A stretch of 64,000 nt of DNA from Pilatotrama ljubarskyi (taxonomy: Eukaryota; Basidiomycota; Agaricomycetes; Polyporales; Polyporaceae), in assembly GCA_022385805.1 (NCBI GenBank), contig MU277695.1, positions 44,981 through 108,980 of the forward strand, read 5' to 3'. Below, piece after piece: positions 1-10,506 of this stretch. The notes beneath the pieces were generated by a model. It worked only from the letters and a program-made list of their open reading frames with translations, was not told where the DNA came from and did no database searches. How positions within the stretch are numbered: the first letter of the stretch is position 1; the number at the start of each line of letters is the position of its first letter. The position numbers and the translations under genes were made by a program.

Positions 1-1107
1 GATGGGAGAGCGCTGATCCAGCCATGCTGTCAGCAGCGCCAAGGATCCCGCACCGCTATGATGGGTCTGGATGCTATTGTAAACTAGGTTACAGTATATA
101 TTGTAACAAAAGCCATCTCCGATCCACGGGCGCTCATGGGCGCTTCTGACCCCTCGCTGCGTTGAATATGCCCAAAATATTGGCCGCCCCCATCCGCTCG
201 TGGGAGAAACTTCGGACATTGTTTTTCTGACGTTTCTCGACATTCTGAGTCTGATCGCGAGGTCAGTTTCCCCCAAAAAAATCCCAAACAGGCCAAACCC
301 GCTTTTGTCGACTTTGACTGTCCGCAACTGTATGTACACCTCGACAGACAGGCAGACAGACGCTCCCGGGTGTGTCGGACCATGACACAGAGCTCCGCGC
401 GCTACCGTATGCACAACCCTCGTCTCGAGCTCCGCGCATGGCTCGCTGTCGACGCCCACGGTCTCGAAACGACGTCGTGTCGTGCGCGCCCTCCTCTCCA
501 GATATCATCCCCTCGCATCGCCAATCCGAACGCCACGACATCGACTGCGGCGCCCATGCCACTTCCCTACTAGATGTCTTGACTCCTGTCGCGCACGTCG
601 ACGCTCGCGCAGTCTCCGCCGCTGATGGGTTCTCGCGGTTCCCGGCCTTGCGCTCGTGCCAGCCCGGTGCGGCTATCTACACAGTCCTGACATATGGTTA
701 TCATATGCCCTTGCGCGCATAAGTATGCATGGCGTACGGCCATCTGCATCAACCATCGGACCCACCAGCCATTTGTGTACACGGACGGCTCACGCTTTGC
801 AACGTCTGTTCGCTCGTTGCAATTGCAGATCCTCTCCAGCGATCTCGTTGCGGAGCCGTGTATACGATGCATCGTATGTATTACGACAAACAGGCGCACT
901 ACTGTATGACAGTACGTAGTCACGGTCGTTAGACAACATGAAGGAAGACATACGGACGGAACGTCCTACACGACATAACAAAGTTCAAAAGACACAAACC
1001 GATAGAAGAAAAAGCTCACGACCGGTCGGAACCGTACATACGCATAACTTACTGTATTATGCTCATAACTAGACTGTCTCTTCCCTTCCACGCGGCAAGA
1101 CGCTCGC
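1..1107. other. Intergenic, no gene recognised
   Basis: Short overlapping ORFs occur on both strands but none shows a recognisable domain, a credible exon chain or low-complexity coding bias. I see no transposon ends or RNA gene here. It lies downstream of the 3' end of the minus-strand gene that stops at 1108. Confidence 0.5.
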
Positions 1108-3880
1108 TCATAGCTCGTCCTCGGGATCCCAGCGCGAGATTTTGGGCAACGGCCGCCAATAGTACTGCTTCGCCTTCTTCGTCTCGTTCCGCTTGCCCGG
1201 GCGGCGCATCATGCTCCGCACCAGCGCAGCCCGCTCGCCGTCCTCGTCCCGCTCAGGGTCGTAGAACCAGCGCGCCTCCAGCGCGAGCTCCTGGTCGCCC
1301 GTGTCCTATCAGCGCATCATCCGGTCAGTACGCCGTCACACGCCAATAGAAGACAGGAAGGAACTCACAGTGCCGCAGTTAACCACCTTCCCAAACACGC
1401 CGCTCCTCCTCCATCCCGCCTCCAGCACACCTTCGAGCGCAGGGACCCACGCACGTCGACTCGCCGCGTCCGCGTCCGCCCTCGCACCTCTCCCCCGGCC
1501 GCCCGCCTTCCCCTTCTTCTCGCCCTCTTCCCTCGCCTTCTCCTCTTTCTCCCTCTCTTTCTCGAGCTCCTTCGCGACCCTCTCGGCGCTTTCGCGGTCG
1601 GCGAGCACGGGCAACGCCATCTCGCGCAACGCAGGGCGCGCCGCCATCAACGCGCCGTACAGCGCGGAGGTCGCGAGCGACGACGCGCGGGCCGTCGCCA
1701 GCGTCTCGATCAGCATGCCCTCGAGCTCGCCGACGGGCAGCGGGAGCGTATACGCCGGGAGCAGCTGGTCTTGGCGTGCCACTTTCTTGGGCGAGAGGGG
1801 GGCGTCCAGGCTGGTCTTGGCTTTGCCTCCGGGTTGTGCTTGGCGCTCCGGCTCTGACGCGGACTTGGACTCCTGTTCACCTGCGCGACCGTGCGTCTCC
1901 GAACCGGACTCCACAGGGGAAGCCATCCTCGGGTGCGCGATGTTCGTCGTGCTCTTCGGCGCGGCGGCCCTGGTACCCGGCTTCGCACCCGGCCGCGGCT
2001 TGCGGTTCGACGCGGAGCCCTCGAGCGGCTCGTTCTCGACGTCCCCGCTACTATTCTCCTTCGTGCGCGCCTTCTTCGCCTTGGGCTTCTGCTTCTGTTT
2101 CCGCTCGCCCTCCTCTCCGCCTTTCTCTTTCTTCTTCCGCGCTGGCGCTTGGGGCTGAGCGGGGGCCAGAGCAAGGGCGGGGCCAGGGACGTCCTCCTCA
2201 GACTCCGTCTCGTCGTCCGACCAGACGACCCTCAGGCGCTTCTTCTGGGTTTGCGTGAATTTCGTTCTCGGTGTCGGGTTCGGGTTCGGGTTCGGCTCCG
2301 GCTTCGGGCCCTGCTTCTCCGCGCTGAGCGCAGCTGCCGCCTCGCGTGCCTCGCTGCTGCTCGCTTCGCCTTCGCTTTCTGACTCTGACTCGACGCGGGT
2401 GCGGGCGCGCGGCTGCTTCAGTTTCTTGGCTGGAACCGGCTCCGGCCCAGAACGCGCAGCTGCGACGTCACCGTCGACTTCGCGCCTCGCCTTCTTTTTC
2501 GGAGGCTCGCGCGCGCGATCGTCATCTCGTACAGATGCGGCGCGAGCCACGGACGGCGCACGACTCGCAGGCGCGTTAGGCGAGGCGACCATGATGGGGG
2601 CGGCAAGAAGTTCGTCCTTGACCTCAACCTCTACGTCGACGTCGATGTCGATCGCGACATCGTTTTCGTCCGCGAGTGAGCGCGGTGGAGACGAAAGCGG
2701 AGAGGAAGGAATATCTTGAGGCGCGTCGATTTCAGGAATATCTTGAGGCGCGTCGATTTCAGGAGTGACCTCGCGCGAGCGCACGACAGAAGGCATACGC
2801 GAGGGCGCAAGGGAGGGCACGCGCGAAGGCACAAGCGAAGGCAGACGAGACGGAGCGCTCGATGCCACAGCTGCTGGCCGGACCTGGAGGACACAGTCGG
2901 TACGACACGCCAATCTGAAGGCTAGTGTGACGTACCGAGATCTCAGGCAAGACGTCAACGATGTCCGCCTCTGCCGCGACGATGGTCGTCTCTCCCGCCT
3001 CACCCAATATGAACGGTGTCACGTCGCCGTCCGTCGCCATCTTCACCGTCTCCTCCACTTCCTCCTTCTCCACCTCTTCCGGCATACCCGCTTCCACCTC
3101 CAAAATCACCGTTTCAGACATCACCGCCTCCGCCTCCGTCGCGCGCACAGGCCTCGGTACGGACTCCGGTTTCGACTCCGCCTCAGGCTCCGGAAGCGGA
3201 TTCAACAACGCCCGCACAGAAACACGCGACGTGATCCTCAGCGCGTCCAGCGTCGGGGATGGCGGCGACGGCACCAGATCGAATTCCTCTTCGGCCACAG
3301 GCGCACGCGAGGATGCGGGCGACCGCGGAATCGGGATAGGCGACGACGGCGGTAACGCGCCGTCCTCTTCACGTTCGCGATCCTTCACCGGCGACGACAT
3401 CGGCGAGGACAGAGGTGACGAGGGCGGCAGGACGTCGTCCAAGTCCTCCATAGCGGTGGCTGGGACAAGAGGATGGGCAGAACGGGCTCGCATCGGCGTA
3501 CGTGGGCGCACCGGAGTGGACGGGCGACGCGGCGTCTCCCGTGGGAGCGGGAGCGCGGCGGAGGTCCCTGATCCCGTCGTCGTGCGAGGATTATCCGAGG
3601 TGACCGGCGGCGGCGTGGTCTTCGCCCGCGCCTGAGGCTGAGGTTGACGAGCACAACGGGGCTTGGCGGAGACAGGGGCGGGCGCACGCTTGGGCTGTGA
3701 CGGGCGGACGAACGGCCTATCGCGCTCGGACGACGTGGTGAACGACACTCGGCGGGAAGGAGAAGAGACGCCGAGGATGCTGTCCATATCGAGCGCGAAG
3801 CCACACGCGTCTTCGATGTCGAGCGCATCGTCATCGTCGCCTGCACGGAAGAGAAACGCGGCACGGCGATAGCGCATCAT
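1108..3880 (-). CDS. Unknown nuclear-type low-complexity protein with conserved-looking C-terminus
   Basis: Three exons on the minus strand: 3880-2936, 2883-1369 and 1305-1108, with 52- and 63-nt GT-AG introns, giving 885 residues in closed frame. The protein is strongly charged and disordered. It has Ser/Pro/Arg stretches, a repeated Pro-Ser-Leu/Val/Met-Ala/Val-Pro-Ser-Arg motif near residue 330, a short duplicated IDAPQDIPE segment and several basic clusters of NLS type (KKKARR). The last exon is different: compact and aromatic, with ARWFYDPERDEDGE followed by YYWRPLPKISRWDPEDEL at the very end, which looks like a folded and probably conserved tail. I do not recognise a family. A chromatin or nuclear role is only an inference from composition. 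The start is the first ATG of an ATGATG pair at 3880. Confidence 0.7.
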
Positions 3881-4245
3881 GCAAAACGATTAGCAATCGC
3901 TCTTTAGGTTGGGTATGGACGATAGCAAGAACGGAACGAAATCAAAGCCTAGGAGCGAAAGGGAGGAGAGGAGCGTGGGGGGATGATGGTGATAAGGATG
4001 GACAGAGACAAGAGACGATCGCGTGCATCGCGCGGGAGCGGACGCATCTCCGAGAATATAACGGCCCGTGCTCGTGCCCACCCGTATCAATACCCCCTCG
4101 CGAAGTACTGGGGGGTAGCCCCGCCACCCCTCCGTGTGTCTCGGCGCTGTGGCTGGCGGGCGTCTGGCACGCGCGGAGACAGTTCGCGCTGCACAGAATA
4201 GATGCCGCCGCGTGGCGTGGCGCAGTGCGAACGCACGAGCGTTCA
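3881..4245. other. Intergenic stretch, nothing recognised
   Basis: This separates the start of the unknown gene ending at 1108 from the stop of the weak Ser/Pro-rich ORF at 4246. It presumably holds the upstream region of the former. No clear TATA box or repeat is visible. Confidence 0.4.
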
Positions 4246-5184
4246 TCATGAACTCATGACCAGACACGGTGAGACTCGAACGGAGAGCATCGTGCGCGTC
4301 TCTCGCGCTGAGCAAGCCCGGATAACCGAAAGTTCAGCCATGGAGGGTGTCGGCGAGACTCGAAAGTGAGACGCCAGCTGAAGTCTATCGGGGTCGGAGT
4401 GGGAGAAGGGAAGGGCGCGGGTCTGGTCATGGGCTGATCCGATCCGATCATCCGAGAGAGAGCAGGGAACGAGGCAAGGTGGACTGACCGGCGACGGATG
4501 GGCGAGATCAGAAGGAGAGAGAGCCGAGGGACTGTGGACACGAGCGTACGGTCTCGAGCTGGAGAGTCTGGGCCGTACGTTCGGTCCCCCGGCCGAGGAT
4601 AGCAGAGCGATACGGGTGTACGGATGTGCACTGTGATGAGAGGATGACATACCGTGGTGGGAGCTCTTGTCTGAGGCGGAAGCGTAAAAGTGGGAATATG
4701 GGTCGGGCGCTGCGGGCGAGAGGGAAGAGTAGACAGAACGGGTGGATGTCGTCAAGGGAGAAGGGATAACGGCATAGGCATGCGGTGTTGACGGAAAGGG
4801 CTTCTGACGGTGCAGCTCAGCAGAGACAAGATCAGGGCCATAGCCGAGCGAGTGAGAGCCAGCACGAGCATATCCGTAGGCATATCCGTAGGTGTGAGGT
4901 GCTGCAGCACGAAGAGGGGAGGAAGGCTGACGGACGATGGCGGTGTCGAAGTGGGAGGGGCGGGTAGGAGAGGTGGAGAGTGCGGTGGGGGAAGAGGGTG
5001 GAGATGAGGACATGGACATTGAGAGGGAGGGTGAGAGCGACGGGGAGGGGGGAAGGAGGAGTGCGGTGTGTGGGTCGAGGCCGTCGTCGTCGGAGAAGCT
5101 CTTGCGACGGAACTTGAAGGGGATGCTGGAGAGGGGGGTCGGGCGATGGGGCGACGTGCCCGGCGACGAGCGCAGCGGCGGCAT
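4246..5184 (-). CDS. Putative Ser/Pro-rich hypothetical protein
   Basis: This is an uninterrupted minus-strand reading frame from an ATG at 5184 (MPPLRSSPG) to a stop at 4246, about 312 residues. The composition is dominated by Ser, Pro, His and Ala, with runs such as SPSLSPSLSMSMSSSPP and a short GYAYGYA repeat, and no domain is recognised. An ordered, basic segment near the start (SIPFKFRRKSFSDDDGLD) looks more genuinely coding than the rest. The frame could be split by an unrecognised intron, for example at the GTATGTC near 4650. It is divergent from glyoxalase I, whose ATG lies 269 bp away, so the two would share an upstream region. It may be spurious. Confidence 0.35.
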   Translation of the reverse strand: MPPLRSSPGTSPHRPTPLSSIPFKFRRKSFSDDDGLDPHTALLLPPSPSLSPSLSMSMSSSPPSSPTALSTSPTRPSHFDTAIVRQPSSPLRAAAPHTYGYAYGYARAGSHSLGYGPDLVSAELHRQKPFPSTPHAYAVIPSPLTTSTRSVYSSLSPAAPDPYSHFYASASDKSSHHGMSSSHHSAHPYTRIALLSSAGGPNVRPRLSSSRPYARVHSPSALSPSDLAHPSPVSPPCLVPCSLSDDRIGSAHDQTRALPFSHSDPDRLQLASHFRVSPTPSMAELSVIRACSARETRTMLSVRVSPCLVMSS

Positions 5185-5452
5185 CGTCTGGATCAGCGTA
5201 GACGGGGACAGAATACACACAACGCGCGAGGACGAGGAGGAGAAGAGAGTGAAGAGACGAGGGAGCGAGAGAGCGAGAGAGGAGGGAGGAGGGGAAGGGA
5301 AAGGGCACGTGCACGGCCACTCAACAGCTCGCGGCGCGTCTGTTTGTGTGTGTTTGCGTGTCACGCGTCGCGCGTCGGGGTGCGTGACCTGCGTCATCGA
5401 TCGAGCATCGCGTCATCGTCGAGTGCGAGTGAGCAGCTCTCCTGCGCTCAGC

Positions 5453-6175
5453 ATGCGCTCGCTCTCGAGATATATCCTCCCTGCCCTCCGCCCTCCGACT
5501 CGTCCCTCCTTCCCCAACCCTCGTCTCTTCTCCACCTACCGCTCGCCCGCCATGCCTCGCACCGCCGAGACCGCCAGCTTCAAGGTCCGTCCACCGACAC
5601 TTGGAGCGTCCCCGTACTGACCGTCTCTGCCTAGTTCAACCACACCATGCTTCGTGTCAAGGACCCCAAGGTGTCCCTCAAGTTCTACACCGAGGCATGC
5701 ATCCCATCATATGCACCCCGCACTCTCGCTCACCCCTCACGACGCAGATCCTCGGCATGGACCTCGTAGCCAGTACGTCCACTCTCTCCCTCGCACCAAT
5801 CGCCCGTCTCACAGTCCCTCTCCAGAGAACGAGTTCGAGTCCTTCACCCTCTACTTCCTCGCGTTCGACAACGGCACCCCCACCACGGCTGAGAACCGCT
5901 TCGGCCGCGAGGGCATCCTCGAGCTCACCCACAACCACGGCACCGAGTCCGACCCCGCCTTCCAGGGCTACGCCTCCGGCAACTCCGACCCCGGCCGCGG
6001 CTTCGGCCACATCGCCATCACCGTCGACGACGTCGAGGCCGCCTGCGCCCGCTTCGAGCAGCTCGGCGTCCGCTTCCAAAAGAAGCTCACCGACGGCAAG
6101 ATGAAGCACATCGCCTTCATCCTCGACCCCGACGGCTACTGGATCGAGGTCCTCCCCAACAACCTCAAGGTCTGA
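5453..6175 (+). CDS. GLO1: Glyoxalase I (lactoylglutathione lyase), possibly dual targeted
   Basis: The enzyme converts the hemithioacetal of methylglyoxal and glutathione to S-D-lactoylglutathione. Exons are 5453-5584, 5635-5694, 5748-5772 and 5826-6175, giving 188 residues, a normal length for a single-unit glyoxalase I. Family features visible are [20 protein letters not shown] with the metal-binding His, [26 protein letters not shown] and the C-terminal [11 protein letters not shown] with the catalytic Glu. The first 33 residues are basic, Ser/Arg rich and end in RLFSTYRSP, like a mitochondrial presequence. A second in-frame ATG at 5552 ([12 protein letters not shown]) fits a cytosolic start. 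Intron 2 (5695-5747) has a GC donor (GAG|GCATGC); no GT alternative keeps the frame. The 25-nt third exon is small. Confidence 0.93.
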
Positions 6176-6861
6176 GCGAGCGTCCCTGTCTAGCGCGGGA
6201 GAGAAACCCAGAGAACGCTGTGGAATGTATCACGGGCGGAAGCTGTCTATCGTGATTCGTGGCACGAGGTCCCAGGGTCGATGATGACGTCCGGGTGAAT
6301 GAATGTGTGCGTGTAGCTGTAGTCGTCGTTGCTGTGTATCTGCATATCCATCGTATCTTGTCGCATCGTCTCCTGACCACGCCTTCTTAACGTTGAACGT
6401 TCACAAAGACGTCGAAGCTCGCATAGACGCTATAAGATACTCACCACGGCTTTCCGTTGTCCCGTCCCCAGATGCGTATCGAAGCGCCCGCCTTGACGCG
6501 GTCACGTGTCCGACAGCCCGATTATGGTGTGAGACCTTCCGCTCATAGCAAGGACGCGTCTTCTGCCCAGTACATCCTCCAGAAGAGTGCATGGGGCTAT
6601 ATACTTGTACGAGGCCTACTATGTCGACTCAGCCCCGGGGCACTTCCTGAGCCTTTCCGTGATTGTGTTTCGCGGAATAGATCTCTTTATACGGGCGACT
6701 CCAAAAGTAACAAACCCCCTGAATGTTGAAGTTCACGATCCTCCACAACTCCATGATCACTAGTACTGCTACAGACGCACCCACGGCACACCGGAGCTTC
6801 GCAACAGGCAGAAATCGTTCAAACTGGTATATAGCCACCCCGCCCTCCGAGGGACCGTCGA
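6176..6861. other. Intergenic between convergent genes, nothing recognised
   Basis: This 686-bp stretch lies between the stop of glyoxalase I (plus) and the stop of the HAM1-like gene (minus), so it should hold two 3' ends and their polyadenylation signals. The small ORFs here lack domain signal and fit no exon chain. Confidence 0.5.
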
Positions 6862-9800
6862 TCACTTCATCCCAAAGTCGAAAGCCCGGCTCCTCCAACC
6901 CCCTCTCCTCCCTTCAACCCTGTTCCTAACGTCCGCCCTCCTCGCGGCTTCCCTCACCTCCTCCCTCGTCCTCTGCGCCCCCTCCACGCCCGCCCTCACG
7001 TCCTCCTCCAACCTCTCTCCCCCTTCTACGACGTCCTCCAACGCTCCCCTCGCCTCCTCCGCCGTGCGCGCTTTCACCCCTTCCCATTCGCTCTCCTCGT
7101 GGGGTGCGCCTTCTGTACGGTACGGCACGCCCTTGCCTGGGAGGACTTGCGCTCCGATCCCGATGGTGAGGACGCTCTCCGCTCCAGCGCCCGCACCCGG
7201 AGAAGCAGCGTCGCCCTCGCAAGATGTACCTGGGGCATGTGTGATCGTCTGCCGGACGATACCCTTCGCCGTCGCATGCGTATGCGTCTCAACGAGAGGC
7301 GCGTCCTCTGCATCGACATCAACCTCCATGTCTCCCTCAGTGCCGTCGTCGCCAGATCCATCAAGGTCGTCCTCCGCCTTCCCGGATACTCCGACCTCCT
7401 CTGCTACCGCCCACACCCAATCCTCCACGGTCCCTCCCCTCCCCTCTTTACCATCGCTCCCTTCGCCCTCCCTCCTCTTCGTTCTAGCCCTCTCCTTCAC
7501 CCTCCCACCAAATCTCGCCAAACCCTCCAGCGCCCCTTTGATCTGGCCCTCCAGGACCCACTTTACCGCCTTCCGCGCGATCGGCGCAGCCAGCGGCTGC
7601 ACGAGCAACGCGTTCAGGATCCAATGTCGTGTATATGCGAGACGGATCTCGAGGCCTGAGACGTCGACATGCACGGAGGTAACGCGGAAGAGCGGCGCAG
7701 GCTGGTCCTCCGGATCCGCTCGTGAGGCCGAACCGGTGAACCACTCCGCCCACCCGCCCCTTCTCTCCCCTTCCCCGGCGTCGAACTCCAGCTCGATATC
7801 CACGCTCACCCCCGTCCCCTTCACCTCCCTCGCATCGCCCCCGGCCGCGCCGACCTCGACGCTCACTAGCCCCTCGTCCTCGTACGCCGTGCACGGCACC
7901 CGCGCGCCGCAGCATCGCGCCCCGTTGTAGCGCACGTAGTACCCGACGTCATGCGCCGCGATCCGGAGACCGTCCATGCGCAGACGCGCTCTTGTCCTCG
8001 TGCGGGTCTCCACCCGAGTTGTGGTCCGAGCGCGGTGGTGGGCAGAAGGGTGGTAGTCCCCGCTGCCTGCGAAGAGGCTCATGAGCCCCGCCGAACCACG
8101 AGCCGTCCCGACGCCCGTCCACCCGATTGACGTATGCCCGACGGGGACCATATTGTCCACCTCCACCACCGTCTCGTTCCACGTCTCTAGCCTCACCCTA
8201 TCCGGCGCCAACGACGCCTGCATGCCGAGTACCTCCGCCCCCCCTCTCCTCCCTCGCGGGGCGGTGAGCAGGAGCGCATCGATGGCAGCTTCGACCGTGT
8301 CGTCCACGTACTCGACGCGCGGCATCGGGAGCGCGTTTATGGCCCTCAGGATGCGCGGCAGGAGCCACAGCACCACGCCCCTAATCGCGCTCTGCTCCGC
8401 CTCCCTCGCGGGTGCTCTCGCGAGGCCGGGAGCGACGCTCACCGCGGTCGCGCCAGCATCGGCCATTGAGGATGAGAGCGCAGAGAGCGCGTCCACGAGC
8501 AGACGAGTCGTCCGGTCCTTCGAGAGCGCAGAGAGGTACGCATCCGTCTCGTCTAGAAGCGTGCAGAGGTGCTGCAGCCATCTAGGTAATTCAGACTCGG
8601 GATCTTCAGATTTCGCCAAGGCGACCTGTGCCCGTGCGCGGTCATACAGCTCTCCCGCATGTTCTCTTCCCGCGTCGGACGTGGCGTACGACGGCTCAGC
8701 GAGCGCGTTGTCGAGCCACGCGCCGAGCGCCGTGAACCACTCCCTGAGTTCCGCCGTATCGTCCGCGTCCTGGCCGGAGAGCGTATCCGCAGGGATTTTC
8801 ACTACGTCGACGACCACCGCGCTCAGCGCATCCAGGAGAGGATCGAGCGGATGTCCAGACGCTGCGCGTTTTAGGAGCACTTTGATGTCTCCAAAGACCG
8901 ATATGAGCTGGGGATCCGCCCATGTGACGGGCGTGAGGTCCACCGTGGGGGCTTCTGCTGTAGACGCGACTGCCACCGCATGGCGCACTTTGTCAAAATA
9001 CTTGCGGAAGAGAGATAGGATCGTGCGGAGAGCCGCTTGGAAAGACGGGTTGGCGTGCGCTCGCTCCATAGCCTGCAAAATCCGTCAGTGAGAGCACGGA
9101 TCACTCGCGGTTGAGTAGTGCGCGTACCTCTTGGAGGCGGCGAATAGTAGCCTCCCTGATCTCGTCAGGGCTCTCATGCTGCAGCTCCGCCTTGGTCTCT
9201 CGTACGCGGCCGGCAACAGGCCCGCTCCCCTCCAGTTCAACAACAACTCTTTCTCCCACTTCACTCGCCTTCTCCCTCACGTCATCCACGGTCCCGCCTC
9301 CCGGCCGGACAGTCTCTTCGACATTCTCCGCTGCCTTCTCCACGGTCGCGGCGACCTGCTCAACGCCCGCGGCGACGTCTGCAGCAGTCTCGCGGGCAAT
9401 GAGGAGGACGTCGGAGAGGACGAGGCGGAATGCGGCAGAGGTGGCGAGGACGTAAAGAAGGCTGTAGACAGAGCGAAGGAGCGTGGCCGTGTCCGAGGAT
9501 ACTTCTTGTTGTGAGGGAAGTTCTTGCGCTGTTTCCGGAGTCAGTATAAAATGCAGCTACACTGTGGCGGAGAGCGGGTACCTATGGTAGCTGCGTCTAC
9601 TGCGTTCTCAGGTTCGACGATGTCCAGTGCGATGCCTGCTTGTACAGGCGATGACTCAAACGAGAGCTTCCTGAGCTGGTGTATGACTTCCTGTATCCTA
9701 TCGTCGCCTTTCAACTCGTGAGCGACACGCAAACTACTTGGTAGTCTGCACACGCACCGTTCTTCTCCATCCCGAACTGCAAGAGCGCCTGACAAGCCTC

Positions 9801-10138
9801 CCGCGCACAGTCTACCACCCTCCGTTCCGCCTCGCCCAAGTCCCTTTGCCCAAGCTGCGCCTCATCCACCTCGTCCACGTCTCCGCTAGAGTCCAATATC
9901 CCAGAACTCAGCACCCTCCGCAGGGCCTCGTCCAACTGCTGCTGCGACGGCAGTTTCCCCGCATTGAGCGCCGCGACGACGTCCGCGATCTTCTCGAGGG
10001 AAGACTTGGGGGGTGGGAGGACGTCGGAAGAGGACGCTCCTCGCAGGCGACCATACCGGTGCGAAGAGGGGAGAGGGGCTCGCGATCAGAGTCTGTGTCT
10101 GTATGATCGCGTCTGCAGCAGGAGAAGCAAAAGCCCAT
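6862..10138 (-). CDS. HAM1-like protein (HAM1_N/HAM1_C family)
   Basis: Five exons: 10138-10052, 10004-9758, 9707-9582, 9528-9128 and 9072-6862, giving 1023 residues. The order of features matches the fungal HAM1-like family, related to the BPI/tubular lipid-binding fold. There is an N-terminal helical region (EKIADVVAALNAGKLP, then DDRIQEVIHQLRKL), a long helical middle, and a C-terminal beta-rich part beginning around MQASLAPDRVRLETWNETVV and containing DGLRIAAHDVGYYVRYNG. The extreme N-terminus, MGFCFSCCRR, has a Gly-2 followed by Cys residues, the usual layout for N-myristoylation plus palmitoylation, so membrane attachment is likely. The last 250 residues are charged and disordered. Intron 1 uses a weak GTCGCC donor; it is the only choice that closes the frame with the exon-2 start. 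The biochemical role of the family is not settled. Confidence 0.8.
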
Positions 10139-10506
10139 GGTGGGTTACACGATCGAAGGCCCTGCTCACAGTATGCCGTACTTCGAGGCGTTGGTCGTAT
10201 ACGCGGATGAGATGACCTGCAAGGGTGTGCGTCTACTGTACTTATTACTCTATTTCGGATGCCCACACTGCCGCGACGCGAGGCGCGACGGGCTCGATGA
10301 CGTCAATGCAACGCGACCACGTGATGTATACTTACGGCCCAAACGCGGCTATAGCACACACGAGCTGCTCATGAACTGCATACCGTTACATAGCGACATG
10401 AATTGAGAAGCCTGCATGGATGTACATGTTACATATCATCATTCAGTTTCATGGACACCTCATAAACACGAAAGATCTGGCTCACGCACGCGAGCCCACA
10501 TCCCAG
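10139..10506. other. Intergenic, upstream of the HAM1-like gene
   Basis: This 368-bp gap holds the upstream region of the HAM1-like gene and the 3' end of the securin gene. It contains one CACGTGAT element (10318-10325), the reverse complement of the ATCACGTG found upstream of the checkpoint genes further right. Nothing else is recognised. Confidence 0.45.
10318..10325. promoter_or_regulatory. CACGTGAT (E-box type) element
   Basis: The 8-mer lies about 180 bp upstream of the HAM1-like ATG. CACGTG cores are bound by fungal bHLH factors of the Cbf1/Pho4 type. A regulatory role here is inference only. Confidence 0.3.

Noticed and set aside
7064..7930. 288-codon plus-strand frame rich in Pro/Ser
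   Set aside because: Antisense of the charged C-terminal part of the HAM1-like protein.
8081..9091. 336-codon plus-strand frame opposite the HAM1-like gene
   Set aside because: It mirrors a strongly supported minus-strand coding exon in GC-rich DNA; its Ser/Ala/Arg composition is that of an antisense shadow.
10005..10057. Apparent frameshift at the start of the HAM1-like gene
   Set aside because: With the GTATGG donor the frame does not close, but a donor 5 nt later (GTCGCC) gives a 47-nt intron in frame, so no lesion is needed.
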